From Blautia faecicola (GTDB lineage: Bacteria > Bacillota > Clostridia > Lachnospirales > Lachnospiraceae): DNA of 64,000 nucleotides. The translations under genes and the position numbers were made by a program. Under the pieces are notes generated by a model, which saw only the letters and a program-made list of their open reading frames with translations, was not told the DNA's origin and searched no databases. Positions 55,760 to 64,000 of the stretch are shown in pieces. Location of the stretch: the NCBI RefSeq assembly GCF_004123145.1, contig NZ_SDKC01000001.1:1817501-1881500 (forward strand), written 5' to 3'. Each line of letters opens with the position of its first letter. Positions within the stretch are counted from its first letter, which is position 1.

Positions 55760-56989
55760 TTATTCTTCATATTCGAAATATTCTTTTGCCAGTACTTCAA
55801 ATACCTTGGCGCTTGTATAAGAAGCATATTTATGATATTTGTCTCCTTTAGCTGAATCAGCAAAATCGCTCACAGCTTTTAACGCAACAAATTTAGGTCT
55901 TGGATTTATTCCCCAATTGGCTGCATAGTACATACCATATATTTCCATTTCAATTCCTAACACTTGTCTATCCTGATTTTCCAACACATCCTTAACGATT
56001 TCAGGATCAGTTACTACGGAAGCTCCCGACACAACAGGTCCAATTAGCAACTGTAATTCTGTTCCTGGAACATCTCCCATTCTAAAATTATCTTTTATTT
56101 CTCTTAATTTAGTTTTGTTTTGACTTAAATTTCTACAATAACTTGTCATTTTGGTATCTATAGTCAATGCGTTAATTGAATTTAAATGGTAAGCACTATC
56201 TTGATTTCTAATATCCTTTCCAGCTCTATAATCCCAAGAAGTATTTGCAACAATTACATCACCAAAATTCATTTTATCCGGTTTCGTTCCACCAGTGATT
56301 CCAGTCATAACCATATATCTAGGTGCAAAATTATTAATCATTTTTGTTGCTAATGATGTTGCTGCCACCATACCCATTTGGTTTGCAAATGACAATACGA
56401 CTGAAATCTTTTTATCTTCTGTATCAAAAAAACCTTTATAGTATATATCATCGTCATATTCCACTTGATATTTTTCAACGCTAACTAAGGAATTCTTGAT
56501 CATTTCTGCTTCTTCTTCTAATGCGCAAATAACTGCTATATCAAAATCATATATTCTATGGACAGTGGTATTTTTCACGATAGAAATTGCTGCTTCTACA
56601 CAAGAATTCAATTTATTTTCCCATGCATTTGAACCCTCATCATAAAAGATTGCCGTATGTATTTTTCCTTCAGAACTACTAAATACTTCTGTACTTTGTT
56701 CATATCTAGATACAGAAATTACGTATCTGGGATACGAATAAAATTTTGAATCTTTTATTGTCTTTAACAAACGCATTCCACCGTCTTGTTGCGGATTTTC
56801 ACCAAAAATTTGTGGTAAACAAATATCCAAAATCATAATATCAAAATTTCTTTTTTTTAACTCCCGTTTTGCAGAATTAATACAATTGGCAACAATTATT
56901 TCAATATCCTCTGTAATTAGGGGTTCTAGTACACGCCTAATTGCTTGTATTTTGTTAGCTGCATCGTCTACAATTAGTATATTAACCAT
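55760..56989 (-). CDS. dtcC: Detocs effector DtcC: receiver plus nucleoside phosphorylase domain
   Basis: 409 residues. A response-regulator receiver (1-130) with acidic pair D8-D9, phospho-acceptor D55 (ILDICLPQ) and the late ISVSR strand is followed by a PNP/UDP phosphorylase-superfamily domain (about 150-409) with VICALEEEAEMI, VMTGITGGTKPDKMNFGDVIV, GIEMEIYGMYYAA and ALKAVSDFAD. In the described Detocs system this fusion, once phosphorylated, cleaves ATP to adenine and ribose triphosphate and stops phage growth. It is last in a tight three-gene operon with its AGGAGA site overlapping the dtcB stop. The conserved receiver Lys is not obvious (AIFYDEG). Confidence 0.85.
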   Translation of the reverse strand: MVNILIVDDAANKIQAIRRVLEPLITEDIEIIVANCINSAKRELKKRNFDIMILDICLPQIFGENPQQDGGMRLLKTIKDSKFYSYPRYVISVSRYEQSTEVFSSSEGKIHTAIFYDEGSNAWENKLNSCVEAAISIVKNTTVHRIYDFDIAVICALEEEAEMIKNSLVSVEKYQVEYDDDIYYKGFFDTEDKKISVVLSFANQMGMVAATSLATKMINNFAPRYMVMTGITGGTKPDKMNFGDVIVANTSWDYRAGKDIRNQDSAYHLNSINALTIDTKMTSYCRNLSQNKTKLREIKDNFRMGDVPGTELQLLIGPVVSGASVVTDPEIVKDVLENQDRQVLGIEMEIYGMYYAANWGINPRPKFVALKAVSDFADSAKGDKYHKYASYTSAKVFEVLAKEYFEYEE

Positions 56990-56998
56990 GTTCTTCTC

Positions 56999-57433
56999 CT
57001 ATATTTTCTCTAATATATCTTTCAGTTCCATACTCCAATCATCATTTCCATAAAAAATTGTTCCCTTCCATATATCTTTAAACCCCTCCTGAAATTCTGC
57101 ATTCAAAGAATCTAATGAAATTTTATCGTCATCAAATGTTTCAAACTGTGTAATAATAACCACGGGAACAATAATTTTTCGATTTAACATTCTTTTCATA
57201 ATATTTTTTCCTGCAACAGGTTTTTTATCACCACCACTTTCAGTATGTGTAATATCGTAAGTTGGCAATGACATATCTAAAATAATTAAATTCCATTTAT
57301 TTTCATATACTTTTCGCACCCCGCTATTAAAAGAATATGCTTCTTCTATGCTTGCCTGTGGATATATTTCTATAAGTACGGTTTTTATTTGTTTTAATTT
57401 ATTCGAATTATCTTCAATTAATAATATCTGCAT
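56999..57433 (-). CDS. dtcB: Detocs stand-alone receiver DtcB
   Basis: 144 residues, a lone receiver domain with E7-D8, D53 (ILDMSLPTY) and VVIITQFETFDD. In Detocs, DtcB works as a phosphate sink that drains the sensor kinase and guards against accidental activation. It lies 9 bases after dtcA, and its ribosome site GAGAGGTG overlaps the dtcA stop region. An extra loop (TESGGDKKPVAGKNIMKRM) follows the phosphorylated Asp. Confidence 0.85.
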   Translation of the reverse strand: MQILLIEDNSNKLKQIKTVLIEIYPQASIEEAYSFNSGVRKVYENKWNLIILDMSLPTYDITHTESGGDKKPVAGKNIMKRMLNRKIIVPVVIITQFETFDDDKISLDSLNAEFQEGFKDIWKGTIFYGNDDWSMELKDILEKI

Positions 57434-57442
57434 TTACACCTC

Positions 57443-60400
57443 TCAAAATCTAATTTTCATAAAGAATATATTTTTCTCCTTTATATAACCAAAATCAATA
57501 TCTGGTTCTCTTTTTAAATCATATGCTATAATTTTTACAATTTTAGGTATACCAGTACCTCCCTCTCCTTTCACTTTTTCCAAATACTTCCCTGTTTGAA
57601 TTAGCTCTTTAGCCTGCTCCACCTTTAGTTCATCCTCAGAAATATTAGCAGAGCAATTATAATCATTCTCAATGTAAATATAAAACTTCTGATTTTTATA
57701 TTGTAATTCATATCGAATTTCAATATTTATTCCATCCGAAGAGATAGCTTTTTTATATATATTATCAAACAAGTTATAAAATATTCCATCAAAATTTTTC
57801 AAATATCCACCTGAAATCTTTTCACTCTCAACTGGCTTTAGCGCTTTTGCAATAAAGCGTTTTTCTGGATGCATATTTCTAATTGTTTGAAGTCCCAAAT
57901 TAAAAGCAAACTGTAAATCAAAATCATTATGTTTACTCTCTGTACTTCTTTGAAACCAATAACATATTTTATCAAGAGTATTCAACATATCTGTCGACGC
58001 TTCAGCTATTTTTTGTTGCAAATCACGTAACTGAGCTTTATTATTGATTTTTGATACTGCATTTTTTAACTCTTCAAAAGAAGTATTATAATCCTGTGCT
58101 ATTTCATTTTTTATTATTTTTTTAATTTCACATAAATTTTTTTCTGTTATTTCCCATAAATGATTTATAACAATATCTAAAAATTCTTCAAAAGTTGCGA
58201 CTTCTTGCATTTCAAGTGTTATTTCAAGATAGTCTAAACTATTTAGTCTGTAGTCAAATATACCATCCGTAACCTTTTCTTCTGTTCTGATTTGTATATA
58301 TGTACCCTTTAATTTTGAAATTATTGCTTCAGTTTTTATATAAAATTCCGTAATAGCCTTTTCTACTATTATTAAATCCTGTCGATTTGAATAATTATTC
58401 CAATGTGGATCTAAAATATATTTTCCTGTATGTACATCTTTCCTTGCACTTAAAAAAGCTTTAGATAATGGGCTCCTTAGTTCATCTTCTAACGTACCGT
58501 GACGTATATTTAAACTAAGATATCCGTTTAATCCATATTCGTCACTTGAAACAAATGCATCTCTGATATGTAAAATCAATTCTTTAAGAATTCTTTCTGG
58601 GGTATTTTGAATCACACGTAATCGTTCTGCAGTATTATCATCCCATCCCATTGTTACCTGCTTAATTCTCTCGTCCTGATAAAACTGATATCTAATGAAA
58701 TCACTCTTATAAGCTTTTTCTAAACGATCTTTCATTCCATCAACATTAACATGAATTCTATTTTCTTCTATAATTTTCAACTCAGCATTAATCATTAATT
58801 TCTGTGTTATTTCACGAATTTCCTTTTCATATTCTTTCAAGTTATCCGGATCTAATTGAGTTAATATGTTACATATTTCTAGCCGTTCTTGATCTCTTTC
58901 TTGTGAATTTTTAAACATTGGAATCGAAATATCTAATATCTTAGTGCTACAAACGTTTTTTAAAAAATATATTAATTCCTCTCTTTTATATTCCTGGTTA
59001 TAAATATCCATTTTAGTTGGCTTTTCTATATCTCTAAAAAGGAAAAAATCTTCACATATAATTCCTAAATCATCAAATTTCTCTTTATTAAAATATGTTG
59101 CATAAACATAATATAAGATTGGAGTGCAAATATTAGCTCTTACCGTCTCTCCACTTTTTTCAATATATCTAACTATCTTTTCTAATGGAATAAATAATGA
59201 AGTGAAAACATTATCTATAATAAGCTCCGACGATATTTGCATCGCAATTTCCAAATATTTATCTAGATCAATATCACCTAAAAAATTACTCATTGATCTA
59301 ATAGCAATCAAAGCATCTTTTCCTTGTATTTTTCTTAAATGCTTTATTTTTTTCGAAATAGAAATATTTTTATTATATACAATAATCAAATCTCTTATCT
59401 GATCTATACCACATATTTGTGAAGCAATATCGTACTTTTCATTTAGTAGTGCACATCTAAATTTAATATATAAATCTTCTTCTTGATTCATTTGTTTAAT
59501 AAAATTAGTATTTTTCTCTTTTCTCCAACATGCTATCATCGTCTCTATATCTAAATGCTGAATGTTCGAGATAATATCTGTACACATAGACCTCTGTTCA
59601 TCTCGCGTTTGGCAACGATATACAATATTGCTTAAAATTCCTTTTGACCATGTCGATTGACTACAAGCATTTGCAAACTGCCTCACATTTTCCATACTTT
59701 CATCTCGATTTTTATTTAACATATAAACATTCGTTAAATTTTTCAAAAGCATACCTAAATTTTTATCTCCACATATCTCTGTTTCATTACCCAGCAATAT
59801 ATTTGATTCAATATAAAGATTCATGGCTCCTATATTATTAGGAAATTTTTGTAATAAATCAACCGCTTCTTTTTTTGCTTCTAATATATTCCCTTTTATA
59901 AATTCACATCTAGCATAATCCAGCCGTGTTTTTGGTATATATTTTGTTTTTCTATTATCCGTGTCGTCTAAAACAAAACGTAATGCATTCAAATGATCAT
60001 CTTCAATATCGTCTAATAATAACACATATTCCTTTAGTATCATTCGTATTTCATTATTTTCAGGCAACGTAACTATATAATCACACACATCAATGAAAAA
60101 TATATATCTATCAATTAAACTCGTTTGCCGCATTACACTAATTATCTGTATTATTTTATCTTTATCTAATTCATACACCAAAGAACTTATTTTATACGCA
60201 TAAAATTCTACAATATTTTTATCGCCTACAAAATATTTCTTGACAATATTAATTTCTTTATTAGCAATATAAAAATATTCATCACTTGTAACGTTGTTTC
60301 TATTTTTCAATTCATAAAAATTCATTATTGCGTCAAGGACTGTTTCTGGAGTGGTCTTTTTAAGTTCAGTTTTATCTAGGTTTAGTTTCGATGAAAGGTA

Positions 60401-60868
60401 ATATTTGCATTCTAAACTCCACAGTGAAATTCCCAGAGATTTTTCTACATCTTCTACAACGCCTAACGCCTCCTCATATTTATTCTGCAAAATGTAATTA
60501 TCGTATAATTCTCTTGCTCTTACAAAGATGGAAATCGATTCACTATAGAATCGTAAACAATAAATCATCCAACGCAATTCTAAACGTAAATCATTTGTGA
60601 ATTCAATAATGTTCCTATATCTCCCATATTCTGATATATTTTCAGGGAAAAAATTGCTTGAAATATAAGGATTAGCTATAGGCGATGAAATTAATCTATT
60701 CATATCATTTTCGAATATTTTCTCATCTGTTTCTTTCAATATATCATTAAAAATTCTTTTAATCTGTATTAATATTTTCGATGCTTGTTTTTTATCTCCT
60801 TTTTTTGAATATGTTTTTATTCTATTTTGCATAATTAACCCTTTAACTAAATCTATTCTATCTGACAT
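57443..60868 (-). CDS. dtcA: Detocs sensor kinase DtcA with TPR region
   Basis: 1141 residues from the ATG at 60868 (GAGGGAGA site). The first ~750 residues are alpha-helical repeats of TPR style (for example NKYEEALGVVEDVEKSLGI and LDYARCEFIKGNILEAKKE), which would sense infection. A long helical segment (about 880-1000) should contain the dimerisation and phospho-acceptor helices, but no canonical H-box is evident to me. The C-terminal HATPase has an N-box FYNLFDNIYKKA (1030-1041), G1-like IEND and G2 GEGGTGIPKI (1101-1110). In Detocs this kinase phosphorylates DtcB and DtcC. The gene is conspicuously AT-rich. Confidence 0.85.
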   Translation of the reverse strand: MSDRIDLVKGLIMQNRIKTYSKKGDKKQASKILIQIKRIFNDILKETDEKIFENDMNRLISSPIANPYISSNFFPENISEYGRYRNIIEFTNDLRLELRWMIYCLRFYSESISIFVRARELYDNYILQNKYEEALGVVEDVEKSLGISLWSLECKYYLSSKLNLDKTELKKTTPETVLDAIMNFYELKNRNNVTSDEYFYIANKEINIVKKYFVGDKNIVEFYAYKISSLVYELDKDKIIQIISVMRQTSLIDRYIFFIDVCDYIVTLPENNEIRMILKEYVLLLDDIEDDHLNALRFVLDDTDNRKTKYIPKTRLDYARCEFIKGNILEAKKEAVDLLQKFPNNIGAMNLYIESNILLGNETEICGDKNLGMLLKNLTNVYMLNKNRDESMENVRQFANACSQSTWSKGILSNIVYRCQTRDEQRSMCTDIISNIQHLDIETMIACWRKEKNTNFIKQMNQEEDLYIKFRCALLNEKYDIASQICGIDQIRDLIIVYNKNISISKKIKHLRKIQGKDALIAIRSMSNFLGDIDLDKYLEIAMQISSELIIDNVFTSLFIPLEKIVRYIEKSGETVRANICTPILYYVYATYFNKEKFDDLGIICEDFFLFRDIEKPTKMDIYNQEYKREELIYFLKNVCSTKILDISIPMFKNSQERDQERLEICNILTQLDPDNLKEYEKEIREITQKLMINAELKIIEENRIHVNVDGMKDRLEKAYKSDFIRYQFYQDERIKQVTMGWDDNTAERLRVIQNTPERILKELILHIRDAFVSSDEYGLNGYLSLNIRHGTLEDELRSPLSKAFLSARKDVHTGKYILDPHWNNYSNRQDLIIVEKAITEFYIKTEAIISKLKGTYIQIRTEEKVTDGIFDYRLNSLDYLEITLEMQEVATFEEFLDIVINHLWEITEKNLCEIKKIIKNEIAQDYNTSFEELKNAVSKINNKAQLRDLQQKIAEASTDMLNTLDKICYWFQRSTESKHNDFDLQFAFNLGLQTIRNMHPEKRFIAKALKPVESEKISGGYLKNFDGIFYNLFDNIYKKAISSDGINIEIRYELQYKNQKFYIYIENDYNCSANISEDELKVEQAKELIQTGKYLEKVKGEGGTGIPKIVKIIAYDLKREPDIDFGYIKEKNIFFMKIRF

Positions 60869-60886
60869 ATATATCGTCTCCCTCAA

Positions 60887-61122
60887 ACAATTATCGTTAG
60901 TTTCTGTACTCTTTGCTTTCGTGCAAATGCTCTCCTATTTTTTAAGTTTATTTACTGTATTTTTTGTTAGCTTCTCTTTTTCAATAATCATCCATATTTT
61001 CTTATCCATTCACTAATTCTCTTAAGCTATCTAAGAGTAGTTTCCTTCAGTGCTAAAAATCAGCAGTGAATATATTATTTTCCTTTTCAAGTCGACCTAC
61101 ATTCCGTCACTATACATTTCTC
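60887..61122. other. Intergenic region between DtcA and the FokI-like nuclease
   Basis: AT-rich, no gene supported. It should hold the promoter of the Detocs operon (minus strand) and the 3' end of the nuclease gene. No clear terminator hairpin was seen. Confidence 0.4.
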
Positions 61123-63135
61123 TTAACTCGTCCGCTTGCAACTCTTCGCATAAAACTGAAACTTCTTCGCCACTTCATTCAACGATCCAATCGCATAATA
61201 CCCATCCTTATTTTTCCCCACGCACCCTATCAACGGAGATGCCAGGAATTTAAGGATATCTTCAATTTCATCCAGATTAGGATTTATCGAAAATCTCTCG
61301 TCATCCCTCACTGTCCGATAAATCTCACGGGAAGTAAGGATCCCTTCTGTCACTTCGTCTTTGCTTTCGTTTACAAGACATCCCACAATTGCATCTACCA
61401 ATAAACCGTAGCGTTCGGTTCGGTTTCTGGCTTCGTCCAGGACACTGATATCTACGATTCCTGTCTGTTCAAAGATCTTTTTGTAATCTTCTCCGGTTAA
61501 TGGAATCCCTACCTGGTTGCGAATCAACTGTTCCAGTGTGTCCACATCAATCAGTGCAACTTTATGTTCTTTGCATCGGTTTAAAAGTCGTTCACCTCGA
61601 AAAGAGCATCCAACAATTGCAGAATAATCCGCATGATGAAGTTTTCGGTGGTCTTTCAAAGTGTCAAAGTCAATCTGATCCTCCGTAACATTTCCAGATT
61701 GCGTAGATTTTGCATCTACCGCGACTGCATAAGATAATTTGGGGGCTGTTCTTGCTTTGATCAGGACATCGGTTTTTCCGGAACCGCCAAGCCAGGTTGC
61801 ATCATAGCCGATAAAATCGAATGCTGCTTTTATGGCTTTTTCAAATCTGTTGGGATTGTAGGAATCTTTACTGGACAGTCTTAATTCTGTAATAAGGCTT
61901 TCACAGGAATCATCGTAACAATCGCCTGCATTTTCCTCTTTCTTTATTTCGGATGATTTCACACTCTCTTTCGCCACAATGCCAAAAGTATCCAGAAGTT
62001 TTTCTCCTCTGGCAGTGAGTCCATATTTATCGTTTGTCACACTGTAAATCAGCTTGGCGGCAGATAAAAGAATCAGTCTTTTACGCGTTTCATCAATACT
62101 TTCCCTGTCGAATCCGTAAGATACCTTAGCTATGATAGAAAGCGTTTTTGCATTTTTCGGTTCTTTTCTGAGCTCTGCCAGCAATTCATAGACAAATAAA
62201 TATCTTGCTTCCAGACATGCGATCAGATCAACCGGTGATTGTTTTTCAATCCATGTATTTCCAAGTTCAGAGGTTACATACATATTCTTACTGATACGAT
62301 CAACAAATCCTATTTTTTCCAGAAATGAAAGAAACATATTCGACGATGACACTGCAATCTGATAATTGATTTTCGAATATTCCCGAATCTCCTCGATAGA
62401 AATCGCCTGATTCATCAATTGCAAATATGCGCTGATTGTTATACATGCATCGGCTGTTTTTCCCGGCATGTATCCGATCGCCATTCTTTTTTTCTCTGTT
62501 GGTGCAGGCTTTAAGGCACTTGCCCATTCTGACATTGGAAGCTGGGTTTCCAGAAGTGTTTCGTCCGGTTCTTCCTCTGTCTCTGACGGCATAGTAACCT
62601 CTATCTGCTGCAGAAATTCCTGTCCTTTTTGTGTCAGACTATACTCCAGTTTATATTCTTCAAACCGAACCATATCCACATCCCGAAACCATTTGATCCG
62701 GTTATGAATTTCAGAATTTGTTTTCCAGTTCAAATGATATTCTTCTGCAATTTTCAGGAGTTCCTGTGAGTTTTTTGGTTTTTGAAGATAGAATAATATT
62801 TCTCCCATAAATACAATTGTTGAACAGAAAACAGCGGTAGAAAAGCAACTATCCTGTCGTTCCAAAACCATTTCTCCTAATTCTGTCAGCGTCCACACCT
62901 GTTTCTCTTTATTAACCAGACCAATCGGACGGATCCATTCACACATTCGACCTAAGGTGGCTGTGCTGTTGCTTCCTTCAATATTAAGCATTATATTTGC
63001 TGATTTACCGTCCTTGACCATTTTCAGAATATAGTACAACACTTTATCCTGCCCCATATCTCCACTGGGCAGTTTTGGCATTCCAAATGCTTTTTGTTTC
63101 CATTCTCTGTTTTCCGGATATTCACTATTTGTCAT
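61123..63135 (-). CDS. FokI-like nuclease with repeated winged helices
   Basis: 670 residues from the ATG at 63135 (GGGGGAA site). Four winged-helix-like regions are seen at about 30-90, 110-180, 225-300 and 310-385 (repeated patterns such as VWTLTELGEMVL, YSLTQKGQEFL, YVTSELGNTWI, YGLTARGEKLL). A cleavage domain of the PD-(D/E)XK type follows: GYDATWLGGSGKTDVLI with Asp456, then VAVDAKSTQSG with Asp474 and Lys476, closely like FokI's LGGSRKPDG and VDTK. About 120 more residues follow. No methyltransferase is nearby. An Mrr- or FokI-like restriction or defence nuclease is the best call. Confidence 0.75.
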   Translation of the reverse strand: MTNSEYPENREWKQKAFGMPKLPSGDMGQDKVLYYILKMVKDGKSANIMLNIEGSNSTATLGRMCEWIRPIGLVNKEKQVWTLTELGEMVLERQDSCFSTAVFCSTIVFMGEILFYLQKPKNSQELLKIAEEYHLNWKTNSEIHNRIKWFRDVDMVRFEEYKLEYSLTQKGQEFLQQIEVTMPSETEEEPDETLLETQLPMSEWASALKPAPTEKKRMAIGYMPGKTADACITISAYLQLMNQAISIEEIREYSKINYQIAVSSSNMFLSFLEKIGFVDRISKNMYVTSELGNTWIEKQSPVDLIACLEARYLFVYELLAELRKEPKNAKTLSIIAKVSYGFDRESIDETRKRLILLSAAKLIYSVTNDKYGLTARGEKLLDTFGIVAKESVKSSEIKKEENAGDCYDDSCESLITELRLSSKDSYNPNRFEKAIKAAFDFIGYDATWLGGSGKTDVLIKARTAPKLSYAVAVDAKSTQSGNVTEDQIDFDTLKDHRKLHHADYSAIVGCSFRGERLLNRCKEHKVALIDVDTLEQLIRNQVGIPLTGEDYKKIFEQTGIVDISVLDEARNRTERYGLLVDAIVGCLVNESKDEVTEGILTSREIYRTVRDDERFSINPNLDEIEDILKFLASPLIGCVGKNKDGYYAIGSLNEVAKKFQFYAKSCKRTS

Positions 63136-63205
63136 TTGTTTTTCCCCCACTATATCACATACATTGGCAACATGTGTAATGAACTTATTTTTGCTTAAAA
63201 ATCAT

Positions 63206-64000
63206 TTAAACTCCGCCCATCCCGTCATAATACTTCCGCAAATCTTCCCTCATCTGTCTCCGCACTCTTTCCCAGTCTTCCTCTTTCATTTGTCCAAACA
63301 GCGCATGGTTCATCGAAATCACGCTCAAATCTTTCGAATAATACAGAAATCTCTTTCTTTCAAATTTTTCAAATGGATTCGTAAGCATATTTCTCTGCAC
63401 CGCTTTTCGGTCTTTCAGCATTTTTTCATCATACGGGCAGGTGCTTCGATCCACCTGGAGTCCTCTGGCCAATCTGTCCTGATAAAAGGCAATATAATCA
63501 TCCAGAACATCTTCTATTTTCGCGTCTCCGATAGCATCTATATGTTTCACAATCGCCAGCAGGAACGGCATTTTATACGAAAGTGAGTAATCTCTTTCTT
63601 CCAGGAATTCAAAGAAATCTTCTTTGATCGTACTGTCATTATGTTCTTTGATGTTTAATTCTTTCCGGTATTTTTCGACATCGTCCGGACTGAACAGGTA
63701 AATGGATTTGTTGCCGAACCGGTATTCTACACTCGGCACGATCTTTTTCTTTTTGACCCAGCTTGTCACGGTTCCAGTACTGACGAAATATTCTCTGGCA
63801 ACCTGTTCCTGACTGAGATAATCGCCATATTTTTCCTCGAAAGAATTGATATCGACTTCCATGATACGTTCAATTCTTTCTTTCAGCCCATCGATAACAA
63901 CCATATCTCCGGGTGTATAATCTGTTTTTATAATATCTCCAAACGGCACATAATATGAATTGGCAAAGATCGTGTGCATATTACAGGCTTTGATCATTGC
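63206..64000 (-). CDS. Probable helicase-family protein, C-terminal part (cut by window edge)
   Basis: At least 265 residues; the frame stays open through base 64000, and the first Met in view (63997) is probably internal. A central HTH of excisionase/MerR type (YLSQEQVAREYFVSTGTVTS, then WVKKKKIVPS) is followed by SYKMPFLLAIVKHIDAIGD and NPFEKFERKRFLYYSKDLS. From memory the latter resembles C-terminal ends of large DEAD/DEAH helicases of Firmicutes; the helicase core would be beyond the window. It lies 70 bases upstream of the FokI-like nuclease gene in the same direction, suggesting a joint system. Confidence 0.5.
   Translation of the reverse strand, partial: AMIKACNMHTIFANSYYVPFGDIIKTDYTPGDMVVIDGLKERIERIMEVDINSFEEKYGDYLSQEQVAREYFVSTGTVTSWVKKKKIVPSVEYRFGNKSIYLFSPDDVEKYRKELNIKEHNDSTIKEDFFEFLEERDYSLSYKMPFLLAIVKHIDAIGDAKIEDVLDDYIAFYQDRLARGLQVDRSTCPYDEKMLKDRKAVQRNMLTNPFEKFERKRFLYYSKDLSVISMNHALFGQMKEEDWERVRRQMREDLRKYYDGMGGV

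Overview
The window looks like chromosome from a gut Firmicute of the class Clostridia, most likely a Lachnospiraceae member. This is inferred from protein resemblance (GH51 and GH120 pentosidases, CD3324-type regulator, HelD, YitT, GH31-type folds), a leucine T-box leader, strong AGGAGG-type ribosome binding sites and moderately low GC. No marker gene fixes the species.

Left part (1-19.5 kb). The start of leuS and its T-box leader open the window. A sugar O-acetyltransferase, a lipoprotein and an AraC regulator divergent from a GH51 arabinofuranosidase follow, then YitT, an archaeal-type ATPase, a metallophosphoesterase and a ribulokinase gene (araB) destroyed by an IS3-family insertion plus an internal deletion. 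Next come a broken Rpn-type nuclease, an AGCS symporter, a large membrane protein, an HD protein and a small operon coding for an HTH protein, a RelA/SpoT-like protein and a 76-residue protein behind an operator-bearing promoter.

Middle (19.5-48.5 kb). A GH120-like xylosidase lies beside a HelD motor fused to the N-terminal domain of a GH31 glycosidase. After these come a HAD phosphatase, an orphan holin, an NhaC antiporter, a variant peptide deformylase, a paired ABC exporter behind a perfect 17-bp inverted repeat, a kinase relic with a symmetrical divergent promoter, an adenine deaminase/NCS2 permease/LysR cluster and a UbiD-UbiX-LpdD decarboxylase operon. The MFS gene downstream of that operon is split by a second IS3-family element. 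A UvrA-like ABC protein follows.

Right part (49.2-64 kb) is a defence island, all on the minus strand. It holds a Septu-like ATPase/HNH pair, a frameshifted PLD-helicase-DUF3427 gene with a NUDIX gene, a Detocs-type two-component system (TPR sensor kinase, lone receiver, receiver-nucleoside phosphorylase fusion) accompanied by a catalytically degenerate tyrosine-recombinase-fold protein, and a FokI-like nuclease with several winged helices next to the C-terminal part of a probable helicase cut by the window edge. The Detocs stretch (about 54.6-61 kb) is visibly more AT-rich than its surroundings, consistent with horizontal acquisition.

The best candidates for something not yet described are the degenerate recombinase beside Detocs, the HelD-GH31N fusion, the HTH/RelA-SpoT-like/small-protein operon, and the FokI-like nuclease plus helicase.
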